This document shows, piece by piece, positions 24,251 to 34,662 of a stretch of DNA of 64,000 nucleotides. Under the pieces are notes generated by a model that saw nothing but the letters and a program-made list of their open reading frames with translations, had not been told where the DNA came from and ran no database searches. The translations under genes were made by a program, and so were the position numbers. The stretch is taken from assembly GCA_037501455.1 (NCBI GenBank), contig CM074862.1, positions 88,993,501 through 89,057,500 on the forward strand, in the 5' to 3' direction. The stretch is from Lantana camara (lineage: Eukaryota > Streptophyta > Magnoliopsida > Lamiales > Verbenaceae). How positions within the stretch are numbered: position 1 is the stretch's first letter; each line of letters opens with the position of its first letter.

Positions 24251-24700
24251 CACTACAAGAAAACAGTCAAATTCCGACGAACTTTTCCGACGAACTTTTG
24301 TGGTCTGCTTATTTCCGACGAAATTCCGATGAATTCCAAAAAATTTTATCAATCCCCAAATATAGGAGCTTTTCGACGAAACTCAGACGAAATGGCGACG
24401 AAAATAAATTTTCCTTTTGAAAAAAATATAATAAATAAATCCGACGAACTTTTGCGATGAACTTTTCGTCTGAAAAAGGATAATAATTATGGGAAATTAA
24501 CATTCAGACGAAGTTTCGTCCCAATTTCGTCTGGAAATTCCGATGAATCTTCCGACGAAATATTTCGTCTGTCCAATACACATATTGTTAAATTTATTGG
24601 ATGTTCAGACCTGTTTTTCAGACGAAATTTCGTCTGAAAAATGCTAAAAAATTTTGCGGCAAAACTTCAGATGAAATAATTCATCTGAAATTATAAAATT
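24251..24700. mobile_element. Terminal region of a CACTA (En/Spm) transposon
   Basis: CACTACAAGAAAA at 24,251 is the canonical CACTA terminus. It is followed by about 450 bases dense in the subterminal motif TCCGACGAA and its complement, plus perfect palindromes such as TTCAGACGAAATTTCGTCTGAA (about 24,617-24,638). The opposite terminus (TTTTCTTGTAGTG) was not seen in the window, so the element is truncated or its end has decayed. Confidence 0.75.
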
Positions 24701-26641
24701 CTTCGATAAACCCACATCTGAAATGCCTTGAAGACGCCGACGATTTGGAGACGAACTTGCTTGTCGGGAAAGATTTCAGGTCCAGACGGAATTTTGGTCT
24801 ACAAATCATCTGGGATTTTTCATTTTGGAGCCCTAATTCCATTGCCAAATTTGAGCTCCAACTTTCAGCGCCTCTTTCTTCCTTCATGCATCTAAACTCC
24901 AAACCCACTTTCAGCGCCCTAATTCCTCTCTCTTCACAAACGGCCTTACATTTCAAGCAAAACCTCTAAATCGTTTGGGATAGCAGTCAACCAATTGTTT
25001 GAGAAGAGAGGGATTTTGAGAAGAGAGGCGGACTTGGCTCGCCCGCATTGACTCGTTCTCGAGCACATCACTCCGGCTATACGTACAAGCGGCTGTGTAT
25101 ATAGATCGGTGAGCTTCAATATAACTGCTCAAATTCTTTATTTTTTTTATAAATTTTCAAATTTATATTTAAATTCTTGAAAAATAATAAGTAATTCTTT
25201 AATTCCAACCCATATCAGGTAGCGGATTGCATTCTTTAAACAACATTTTCATAAACATGGAATTATATCAATTTAATTTATTGGGATTTACCCGTTTTTG
25301 GGTACTCTTTTTCCACTTTCAGTTTCCTTGTGGAGTTTTGGCAGTTTTACCATCTGGCCACAGTAGAAAACAGGTAAAGATCGCATTTTTGTGCAGGGGT
25401 TTTGGGCTGTGACAATGCATGTGTGTGGTTACATTGCGATAATGGTAATTAGTTTTTCTGAGAATTGAATATGTGGAGATTTTAGACCTGTGGAAAATGT
25501 TGGCATTTGTGATGTATATCTGCTGAATTTATTGTAGAAATGTTGTTTTAATTTGGGATGAGTTATTTGGGGGGATTTATCAAGGGAGTTTGTGGCAATA
25601 GAAATATACAGTAGAAATAGAATGGTTTCTCTTCTTGGCAAGCGATGGGAGTTGTTTTGATCCACAAGAATACATAATAGATGAAGATTTTTCGGTTTCG
25701 GCAAAAGTCAGATGAACAACCTAGGGAGGGTCTCGGCATAAGATTATTTCAGCATCATTTATTTGGAAAAATGTGGTGGTAATGAAATGTGTTGTGATTT
25801 GTTGTTGACTGTGAGTGCTGTTTATTAGTGGCCTTTAAATTACCTTTAGGACATGGGCACCAATAGGATAGGTAGCTCAGGCTTAATCCCTCCCCTTCAT
25901 GTGTCATTGTCATTCCTCTTATGAGATCAGTTAAGCTCAGACATCTTATAAAATGCTGATTGTTTATCATAAATAAAATAACGAGTTCAGTTCCTATGAA
26001 TTTGAAGGTTGGATTCCCTTAAACTAGTGTGGTGAGAGCTGTCATTTGAGGTAGCATTTAATAACGAAAGTTAATTTAACTGAATTTTAGTTTTAAACAG
26101 GAAGTTACTCTGTAAAAAATGCCTTTCACCTTTATAAAAAACAATGCACCATCAAAATTTATCCAAAAACCTGAGTTCCTTCCACATGCCAACTTTATGT
26201 TTCTATGTTATTATCCATTCTATGGAGTTTCCCAATACAGCAAGTAATCAAAATATTGACTCTAATTCATATGATTATTGCAATGACCTTCTCAACCTCA
26301 ATCTCCAGAACGTTCTGATTATATTTGCAAATTGATTTTGTGCGGTTGCGTGTTTGTTCTTGTATCACATAACTATATTAGGAATAAGCTGGAGTTTGTA
26401 AAAACTAATGTTAAACCGAAGGCTTTCATTATGGGGGCAATTGAAATAGTTCTCTGTCAAGGCAGGACAATGCCACTTGTTTGCTTCTGTATATATCAAT
26501 TCTCGAATCCTTGCATCTCAAATTACCTTATCTACTTACGTACCAACTTTGCTTGCTTAATGATGAAAAAATTATGAATTTTAGCGTTTGTATTACTATG
26601 AGGCTTAAGAATCATCAATTTGCCTGCTCAAAATGTTTCAG
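24701..26641. other. Non-coding DNA between CACTA end and FAAH-like exons
   Basis: Leader-like pyrimidine-rich sequence (24,830-25,110) and intron-like AT-rich DNA. No exon that I can recognise. By position it belongs to the CACTA interior or to the upstream part of the captured fragment. Confidence 0.35.
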
Positions 26642-27170
26642 GTATGCAGCAATTTTGGGATCATCGACTGCTGACAGAATTGCCTTGAAACCTGTAATCA
26701 CCTCAAGTATAGTATATTTATTCAAGAAATACTTCCCATTTTCAAGGTCTAATAGTTCTCCTTTGTAGTTTCTGTCACAACATCTCTATTTTTGGTAAAG
26801 AATTTCTTGGGAACTTATTATCATTAGTGATTTGTAATCCCAAATTGATTCAGGTAGGAACGCATTTGTTAAAAATTACAAAAATTTAAAAAGAGTAATG
26901 AATTGACATTTGTTTCTTTGCAGTCTCGCCCTTGTTTGCCTAGTTTAACTTCACTTGAGAGTTCTGATGTTGGATCATTAAGACTGGGAAAGTATACAGA
27001 GGTGACTACTTGCCTCTTCTGTTAAAGACATGCTTCACCTGTAAATTCTTGAATATAATTTAATCAGTATCATATTCTGCTTGCAGTGGTTTAATGATGT
27101 GTTAACCACTGAAATCTCCAACAAGTGTGAGGATGCTGTCAATCATTTATTAGAAACTCATGGATGCAAG
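26642..27170 (+). pseudogene. Fatty-acid amide hydrolase gene fragment (three exons)
   Basis: Three exons with AG/GT borders: 26,642-26,693 (reads YAAILGSSTADRIALKP), 26,924-27,001 (LESSDVGSLRLGKYTE) and 27,087-27,170 (WFNDVLTTEISNKCED, then HLLETHGCK). In this order they correspond to a stretch in the middle of plant FAAH, an amidase-signature enzyme that hydrolyses N-acylethanolamines at membranes. Upstream exons carrying the Ser-Ser-Lys catalytic core and downstream exons are missing, so the fragment cannot make an enzyme. The next intron is interrupted by a MITE after 29 bases. The most likely origin is transduplication by the CACTA element starting at 24,251. Confidence 0.65.
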
Positions 27171-27199
27171 GTATATCCGTTATTTCTTGTTATAATGTA

Positions 27200-27676
27200 G
27201 GGTTAATTACATCTAGACCCCTTCCGAGTTTAGTATATTACAATTGGACCCCTATTAGTCATTTTATTACAGTTTGACCCCTTCTAAAATTTCAAAATTA
27301 CTAAACGGTGAAGAAAAGATACAATTTCGTTAAATATTTCACGGAATATTCCAAATAATTGTGAAATAACCATTATATTCAAAATAATTGTGAAATAATT
27401 GTTTGTTTAACCATTTATTTATTCTAAAAAGACGTGATTTTTTTTTTCTACTTTTATAAAACATGATCTTAGAACCAAACATAATGGTCATTTCACAATT
27501 ATTTGGAATATAACGCAATTTTTCGAATATAAAGTGAAATATTTAACGAAATTGTATCTTTTCTTCACCGTTTAGTAATTTTGAAATTTTAGAAGGGGTC
27601 AAACTGTAATAAAATGACTAACAGGGGTCCAATTGTAATATACTAAACTTGGAAGGGGTCTAGATGTAATTAACCC
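27200..27676. mobile_element. Foldback MITE with arms of about 145 bp
   Basis: Starts GGGTTAATTACATCTAGACC and ends with its complement. The two arms (27,200-27,343 and 27,533-27,676) are nearly identical inverted copies with only a few differences. Flanked by TA on both sides; I found no longer duplication. There is no coding sequence and the superfamily is uncertain. Confidence 0.8.
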
Positions 27677-28557
27677 TAGATAATAAGCAAACTATTAAGT
27701 CTATTATGAAATTTGGAAATACGTAAATAGGAACGTCAAGCTCACCAAGTACTCGACTCATTTGTTGCCTATGCCAAATGCACACACAATTTTCCTCTTA
27801 AATACATGATATCTATACCATTATATATCCTCTTAAATACATGCTACCTATCCAGAGATAGTTTACTTTATTAGAAATAAATGTATTAGTTATTTAACCT
27901 ACCAATTTCTATGTTTACAATATTATATATCCTCTTAATTAAATACATCTATATATCTAGAGATAGTTTACTTTACTAGAAATAGATATATTAGTTATTT
28001 AACACATCAATTTCTATTTTCACTAAACTATTGTAAGAGCCCTATGTATTAGCATATAATTCAAAATTCAATGGTCTATAATTGTGCTTTGATGTTGTGC
28101 TAAATTGTGATAGTGATGAGGTGTTGATATTTGTAGAAGATTTTTGTGAGTAGAAACTATATAATTAGTTGGCAAACGTTTTTCAAATGTTTCATAGCAA
28201 TTCACATATATAGGGTTGTAGGTCGAGATAACTAAGAGAAAGAAATGACGAACAAACCAAACAAAGCAAGTCGGAACACACTACGGAACCACCTAGCATA
28301 AAGCCCAAGAAAATATAAGTAATTATGATAATCTATTGTAGTAAACAAAATGAATTTGGTATTTAACAAAATGTTAACATGATCATATTAAATCCAACTA
28401 GATAATAAACTAAGAAAGTAAATATTTTCCTATACTATTATATATACTATTAATTGTGTAATTTTGACTAAATGGAATTTTTTTATTTTTTTGAAATTTG
28501 TAATTAAAGCTAAAAATTTTGATTGGTTAATAGTTATTAGATTAATTTATCTATTCA

Positions 28558-28596
<39 letters not shown>

Positions 28597-29796
28597 GACT
28601 TTTGGGAGCTATCCTTAATTAAAGTATCAATTTATGTTAAAATATATTTTGAATACTTACATTTAAAAAAAAAATATTTCGACTTATGTTCAAATATCAC
28701 TTATTCAATTAATAGCAACCCTCAAAATTTAAATAAAACTCATGAAAATCAATATTTATTTCTCCTTTTCTTTTTTGAAATACTTTAATTATAATAAAAT
28801 AGTTTATTGATTTATATTATGTACAAAATTATTATTAAAAAAACCCTTTAGATATTTATAGATTGACGTTGTTTGTAGGTGGACATAGTTGTATTTAATT
28901 AGGATTAAATATTTTCATTGATTGCTCTTTGATTATATATCTATTTTTGATACTTTTTAATTGAATATCAGTTTAAATTCCTCATCAACCGTCCATATTA
29001 TCTCCAACATTTAAGTAAATGCCCTTTTATAAAGTTTTTTTCTCGGCATTCAAATTGTTTGTGTATTTTATATGTTATTTATTGAAAGAAGTATCGTTTA
29101 TTTTGCATGTTGCTTTAGATCTACAAGATTATTTCTAATATTTTCTATTTCTTCCAAGTTTCAACTACTACTTTACTATTCAAACATTTATATTCATTAG
29201 CTTAATTTTTTTTATTATTTTATTTGTCATTACTTATTTGTTAGCTATGTTATTTGATTAAGACGAGTTTATTACTTTTAAACTTTTTTACAATATTTCA
29301 TTATCCTAATTTTTTTGGTCTATTTTTATTATTTTATAAGCTAATTATTTTCAGATATTTATATATTTACTATTATCAAAATTTTGACATATTTTTATAT
29401 TTATTTATGATTTATTTATTTTTTATTTTAACTATAAAATTTTATCTTTTCACTGTTATAAATTATCATGGCCTGATTCTTCACAAGAAATAGAATTATC
29501 CAACTTTATTCTATTTTCTTTTAAAAAAAATTGTACATTTATTACTGTTATGATGATGCCTATAAATTTTTCATATTTTTTAAAATATAATTAATAATTA
29601 ATTTAATATCATCTCAATATTCATTTTAATAATGAATTCTATTTTTTTAATATATTATTTTAATTTTTTATTGACACCGTAGCGCGAGATTTTTTGTACA
29701 TTTACATTCATATCCATATATATAAAAATATATATATATATTCATATCCATATATTATTCCAAATATGAACGTAGATTTCTTTGTACTAATTATTG
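27677..29796. other. AT-rich intergenic DNA with dispersed repeats
   Basis: 27,856-28,420 holds sequence shared with 40,680-40,950 ('agagatagtttactttatta', 'aatctattgtagtaaacaaa'); the first motif also recurs at 27,957. (AT)n lies at 28,563-28,592. Runs of TTTATTTA around 29,260-29,450 form chance ORFs only. No gene seen. Confidence 0.5.
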
Positions 29797-29805
29797 ATGT
29801 TTTTT

Positions 29806-30072
29806 CGGGGAATTTGAGAAAACTCCCCAATTGATAAGTCAAATTTCTTTTAGCTCCCTATTTTCAAAAATGATGTATTAAAACTCAAGAATCGTGTATC
29901 TAAAACCCCAAATGATGTATTGGAAATATAAAGAAAAAAATCATGTATCTAAATCCCAGAATCATGTATATAAATCCCAGAATCGTGTATCTAAAATCCC
30001 AAATGATGTATTTAAAAATGGGGAGCAAACTCAAAATTTTTCAACCCATGGGGAGTTTTCTCAAAACCCCCC
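29806..30072. mobile_element. 267-bp Mutator-type MITE with 9-bp target duplication
   Basis: ATGTTTTTT precedes (29,797-29,805) and follows (30,073-30,081). The ends are inverted: GGGGAATTTGAGAAAACTCC at the left against GGAGTTTTCTCAAAACCCCC at the right. A short repeated unit ('gtatctaaaaccccaaatg') fills the centre. A 9-bp duplication fits the Mutator superfamily. Confidence 0.75.
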
Positions 30073-30081
30073 ATGTTTTTT

Positions 30082-30618
30082 AGGTAAGTAATATATATAT
30101 ATAAACAGAGAATTTTATATAACATCTATATAAATTGTTTATCTTCTTCTTTGCCACATATTTAACTTATTTAATTAAAATATGATATTGATATAAGTTT
30201 TATTTATTTATTTATTATTTCAATATATTTATAATTTGCAATGTAACGAAAATTCTCTCTCTATATATATAGTATTTAGAATTTGATGATAATCACATAA
30301 TCTCTCTAAAATTATTTTTCTTTTACAATCATAAGCTAATATAAAATTTAGAATTATTTTTAGTTATTTAGTTTTTCCATTTCCAAGATTCATACTGTGT
30401 AACGCACGGGGAATAAGCTAATGAATCCCCTTATTATAGGATGCAATAATGCCTTAAGTATATCCATTTTGATTATTTAATCTCACCTAAGATTTGGGGG
30501 AAAATAAGGCAAACAAGAACTCAAAATTGCTCCAATTATAGCCTTTACACGAAAATTGTTCCTTTGTGTACAAATTCACTTTGTTATCTACTTTACAATT
30601 GCAAGTTGCAAAAAGCAC
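30082..30618. other. AT-rich spacer 3' of the FLA gene
   Basis: Contains the expected 3' region of the minus-strand FLA gene (30,400-30,618). No other gene seen. Confidence 0.4.
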
Positions 30619-32247
30619 TCAGATGTAGAAGAATATATCATCAGCAACGTTCACACTATGACCATCCAACGGCTTGGATTCATCCACGTGTACATCTCCC
30701 GAAATCTCCGTTTCCGGCGGTAGCCGCCGCACCTTGCTAACCGGACAGAACAAATCCGCTTCCTCCGCGCCCACAAAAAACCCGAGCTCGCAATCGGCGG
30801 CGGCGACGTCATCCTCCGCCGGCGAAGCTACTGGAGAAGTTGCTGGATGCCCGGCGTTGGCCCAAGGTGACGGCGATGGACTTCCGATAGTACTTTCAAA
30901 ATAAGCCGGCGATGGTGATGGCGATGGACTTCCGATAGTACTTTCAAAATAAGCCGGCGATGGTGATGGCGATGGACTTCCGATAGTACTTTCAAAATAA
31001 GCCGGCGATGGTGATGGCGATGGACTTCCGATAGTACTTTCAAAATAAGCTGGCGATGGACTGCTGATGGTATTTCCGATGTACGCTGGTGGACTGCTAA
31101 TCGTATTTCCGGAATCCGCCGGCGATGGACTGCTGATTGTATTTTCGTTGAATGCCGGCGCCGGAGACGGAACCCTAGGTATGTTGTCACCCTCAGAAAA
31201 GCCGGAAAATGGCGCCGGAGAAGGAGCCGATGACGTATCGGCGTCATCCAATGACGTCACGACGGAGATCACAACGATCCACCTGTTACGGTAAACCTCC
31301 GTCGCGGTAGCCGGAACTCCGTTCACTGTTACCTCGCCGTCGACGGAGTTAACGAGGACAGTCTTGTTCGGAGCCAAACTTTCTAGCCTCATTCCAATCG
31401 TCGCCGAGTTCGCTAGATCAGCAAAACGGTGCCGTACGGGCAGGACATGGTGACGGAAATCGTACCGGAAACCGCCACGTCTCCGAAACAAGTTCGCGTC
31501 GGAAACGGCGAAAACAGTGACGGACTTTAAAGACAACAGTTCTGATTTTCCGATGGCCATAGCGGCCGCCACCACATTGTATCCCCTCCTCCTCAACGCC
31601 CTCACCGCATGGTCAAGAAAATTTCTGTTCAAATTACGGCGAGGAACGTTTCTGGCCGTCGGATTAGAAGCTGGAACGGAGCATTTCGAAGCGAATGATG
31701 GGTCCAGTACGCCGTCGATTCCGTGGACGGTGAGATTATAGTCCACGTACAGATCTGGCTGGCGGATTTTCACGGCGGCGCGTGGGTTCTTGATCGGAGA
31801 GGGGGAAACGGAGATTTCTCCGTTGTAGGGGCCTTTGAAGAGGTAGAGGCAGTTGTTGTTGTAGAGTGTGCCGACTTCGTCGCCGTCGTGGAGTGAGGAG
31901 AGAGCTTTCCACGTGAGGGCGGGAGATGGCTTCATGGTGTGGTAGAGGAGGAGGGAGACGGAGGGGCGCGGCGGAGGGCGGCGGTTGTTGAAGAACATGG
32001 CGGTGGCGAAGGAGAAAGCGAAGTCTGGAGGGATGAGGAGGGTGCCGGAGAAGTTGGTGTCGGAGAGGGAGCCCATCAAGGAGGCGAAAACGGAATAGCC
32101 TCGGGCTTGGAGGGTGTCGACGGCGAGAAGGGCGGAGGAAGGTGGTGTAGTGGTGGTGGCGGCGAAGGCCCAGCTCCAAGAAAGGAGGCAGAAGAGTGGA
32201 AGAGAGAAGGTGAAGAGTTTGATGCAGCTGCAATGATGAGAATCCAT
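30619..32247 (-). CDS. Fasciclin-like arabinogalactan protein (FLA19/20/21 type)
   Basis: Single-exon ORF of 542 aa, ATG at 32,247. Residues 1-29 form a signal peptide (LFTFSLPLFCLLSWSWAFA). Two FAS1-like domains follow, about 36-190 (TLLIPPDFAFSF, LLLYHTM, YNLTVHGIDGVL) and about 208-340 (VTVFAVSDANLF, HHVLPVRH, then VNSVDGEVTVNGV). Next comes a Pro/Ser/Ala-rich arabinogalactan region (about 345-470) with four copies of SPAYFESTIGSPSPSP, and an acidic tail. Two FAS1 domains without a clear hydrophobic GPI signal at the C-terminus fit the FLA19-21 subgroup. Such proteins are secreted, O-glycosylated and sit in the cell wall, where FAS1 domains mediate adhesion. The frame is intact. GC content is well above that of the surroundings. 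Confidence 0.9.
   Translation of the reverse strand: MDSHHCSCIKLFTFSLPLFCLLSWSWAFAATTTTPPSSALLAVDTLQARGYSVFASLMGSLSDTNFSGTLLIPPDFAFSFATAMFFNNRRPPPRPSVSLLLYHTMKPSPALTWKALSSLHDGDEVGTLYNNNCLYLFKGPYNGEISVSPSPIKNPRAAVKIRQPDLYVDYNLTVHGIDGVLDPSFASKCSVPASNPTARNVPRRNLNRNFLDHAVRALRRRGYNVVAAAMAIGKSELLSLKSVTVFAVSDANLFRRRGGFRYDFRHHVLPVRHRFADLANSATIGMRLESLAPNKTVLVNSVDGEVTVNGVPATATEVYRNRWIVVISVVTSLDDADTSSAPSPAPFSGFSEGDNIPRVPSPAPAFNENTISSPSPADSGNTISSPPAYIGNTISSPSPAYFESTIGSPSPSPSPAYFESTIGSPSPSPSPAYFESTIGSPSPSPSPAYFESTIGSPSPSPWANAGHPATSPVASPAEDDVAAADCELGFFVGAEEADLFCPVSKVRRLPPETEISGDVHVDESKPLDGHSVNVADDIFFYI
30872..31063 (-). repeat. Four in-frame 48-bp repeats in the FLA gene
   Basis: Unit begins GGCGATGGACTTCCGATAGT; copies start at 30,872, 30,920, 30,968 and 31,016. 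Each encodes 16 residues (SPAYFESTIGSPSPSP). Near identity at the DNA level points to recent expansion. Related, more diverged units (31,064-31,150) lie upstream in the protein. Confidence 0.9.
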
Positions 32248-32877
32248 GGTTGGTTAGTTTTGGTGGCATGAATTTCTTTGTTAGTTAATGGGGTTTGTGA
32301 TGAATGTATAGCGGGGATGATGAACTGAACTTGTAACTGTTTCTGGGAACAGTGAGAACAATGCTCAGCATTATCACCGGAGAGAGAGAGAGTAGGAACT
32401 TAATTACTTAATTGTAAGAAAAAAATTAGTATTTATTTATTTATTATAGCTAAATTTGGAAAATGTACTCCAGCATAGCAAGTTCTAAGATCAGAAGTCT
32501 AGCAAGGAGCTACAGTAATAGCCCCTTTAAGTCTTCCCTAGCTATTCCATAATTCTAACTCGATTTTAATTTTATCAAATCATTATAATAAGTAATTGAG
32601 TATTTTTACACTTATTGATCGTGTTTTTTGTGGATATTTGTTTGAGCACGATTAAATCGAGTTTGAGTTAGAATTTTTAATCAATTTATCCCCCATCAAA
32701 ATCAATTAAATTATCAAAAAGATAAAATGAAAATCAATTATTTTCGCGTTTCCCCTTGTGTACAATTAGACTCCCACTTTATTGGGTTCTATTGTGGTCC
32801 AAACTCTATTGGGCCTATTTGGCTTACTCATTTGTGCTGCCTCCTTCCTTCCCAATAGTAAAAGAAAACCAAGAGGT
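32248..32877. other. FLA upstream region
   Basis: Leader and promoter side of the FLA gene. (GA)n at 32,382-32,392 is on the promoter side. No other gene seen. Confidence 0.4.
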
Positions 32878-32885
32878 AGCCCGAC

Positions 32886-33488
32886 TTAGGGATGTTCACG
32901 AACCGAGCCGGTTCGCGAGCTGGTTAAGGTTCGAATTCGAATTCGAAAAGTTCGAACCGAGGTCAAACCGAGTCAAGGTTCGAACCGAACTCGAACTCGA
33001 ACCCGAACCTTTTTATTCTTGTTCGTGGTTCACGAGCCGGTTCGCGAGCCGCCCTATTATATTTAAAAAATATATTATATATATATATTTATATGTGTAT
33101 ATATATATATATATATGCAAATATATAAAAAATAAAATATTATATATATTTATATATGTGTGTATATATATGTAAATATATATAATATTTTATTTTTTAT
33201 ATATTTACATATATATATATATATATATGTGTGTGTAAATATATATTTATATAATATTTTTTTTTATTTTTTTTTCAATTATATCTTGGGTTCGAACTCG
33301 AGACCGAGCCGAACCCGAACCGAACCGAACTCGAACTCGAACCATTGGACGAACCGAACTTCGAATAAAAAAAATAGGGTTCGTCGAACTCGAACTCGAA
33401 CCCGAACCGAACAAAATAAGTTCGAGCCGAACCTCGAGCCAGAAAAAAACAGCAAAGTTCGGTTCGGTTCGTTTCGTATACATCCCTA
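32886..33488. mobile_element. Non-autonomous hAT-like element with 8-bp target duplication
   Basis: AGCCCGAC occurs at 32,878-32,885 and again at 33,489-33,496. The ends are inverted: TTAGGGATGTTCACGAACCG at the left and CGTTTCGTATACATCCCTA at the right. An 8-bp duplication and TAGGGATG ends fit hAT-type MITEs. The interior consists of (GTTCGAACTC)n-type short repeats on both sides and a central (AT)n/TATATGTG tract (33,060-33,260). It carries no transposase. Confidence 0.75.
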
Positions 33489-33996
33489 AGCCCGACAACC
33501 AAAAATGGAATAATAATGAATAATGATGAATGATGATGATGCCAATTTCATATTTAGGGTACGTAGCTTGAATCAAGAAGTTAAAAATCATGGTAGGAGG
33601 ATGAAGTTTTTTTGAAAATTGAAATCAAGTTCTCAATTGATCTTTCACAGTCATTTTCTGACCATATTATTAACTTGTAAGCTACTCTAATTGTCCCCAA
33701 ATGGTGCTTTGCTACATTTAGGGAGGGATGTGAAAATTACCATTAGTACTACTTATATATTTTAACCCAAGGGAGGAGGGACGAGATTAATAAAACGAAA
33801 ATTCTTGGAGCCCCACCTTTCAATCCGGCGAAACAATTGAGAAGAAGTAAATTAGATACTCAACGTCCCGTTAAGGGGGAGATGTGTCTCCGATATCAAG
33901 TTTACAAGGAATCCACCCTCAAAGTCCATAATGGGCTCAAGAATATGATGTTTCCACATTGCACGTCGTGGGAATTGAACTTCTTAATGACATAAG

Positions 33997-34114
33997 CGAA
34001 AGGTGGTTGATCCAAACTTTTAAGAGTTCTTTCTCTAAGTCAATACTTTTGGATTCCAATCACTCTGGCCATTTTGGAGGTTTCCGTTATAAAAAAAAAA
34101 AAAAAAAAAAAAAA
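33997..34114 (+). mobile_element. Short SINE with poly(A) tail
   Basis: About 95 bp plus a tail of about 24 A. A tRNA-like A box (AGGTGGTTGATCC) and B box (GGATTCCAATC) are visible. Flanks CTTAATGACATAAG (33,983-33,996) and CTTATGACATAAG (34,118-34,130) are a near-perfect target duplication. The duplicated unit 2 has no insertion at the matching place (about 37,050), an empty-site control. Confidence 0.65.
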
Positions 34115-34592
34115 CTCCTTATGACATAAGAACTTAACTTTAAGAAAAAAATTAAAATATCTGAAGTAGATTTCAAATTATGATAATATTAAATGATGTA
34201 TTTAAATTGACCTTCCATAATACTAAGAACCTGCATGAAATGAACAAATACAATGAAGGATCAGAATCACTACAAATTAAATTTTATGTAATAAATTTGT
34301 TACCGAATTTGAAATTATTGATTAGTCAATTCCTCAATTCAAATTTCAAACACAATATATATTTTCTTGGAAATATAGATTTTAATAGCATTCATTCAAG
34401 GCTTCGCTCCCATTTAAAGTTTTGGGAATTTTCAATAATGGTGGCATTAAAATTAATAGCAAAAAAAATCCCTGTCATTTACCCAAAAGGAAAACCTCAC
34501 AATCCATGGAATATTTATGATATTAGGATCCTTCCCATAAATCTCTGGCATTAAATGAAAATTACAGTAAACCCCAAAAAAGATTACCACAA

Positions 34593-34600
34593 TATAAATA
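34593..34600 (+). promoter_or_regulatory. TATA box of the aspartic protease gene
   Basis: TATAAATA 63 bases before the ATG at 34,663. The duplicate has TATATATA at the matching place (about 37,482). This argues against the upstream in-frame ATG at 34,555. Confidence 0.6.
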
Positions 34601-34662
34601 CCAGTAATATCAGATTTTTAAAAATCATTATAAAAAAAATTCAACAGAAACATATGCAATTC

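Noticed and set aside
31736..32269. 177-codon His/Arg/Pro-rich ORF
   Set aside because: Shadow frame of the GC-rich FLA gene.
32756..33489. ORFs rich in Glu-Phe or Tyr-Ile repeats
   Set aside because: Translation of short repeats of the hAT-like element.
34555..34662. Upstream in-frame ATG of the aspartic protease
   Set aside because: A TATA box lies at 34,593, inside that stretch; the signal peptide starts after 34,663.
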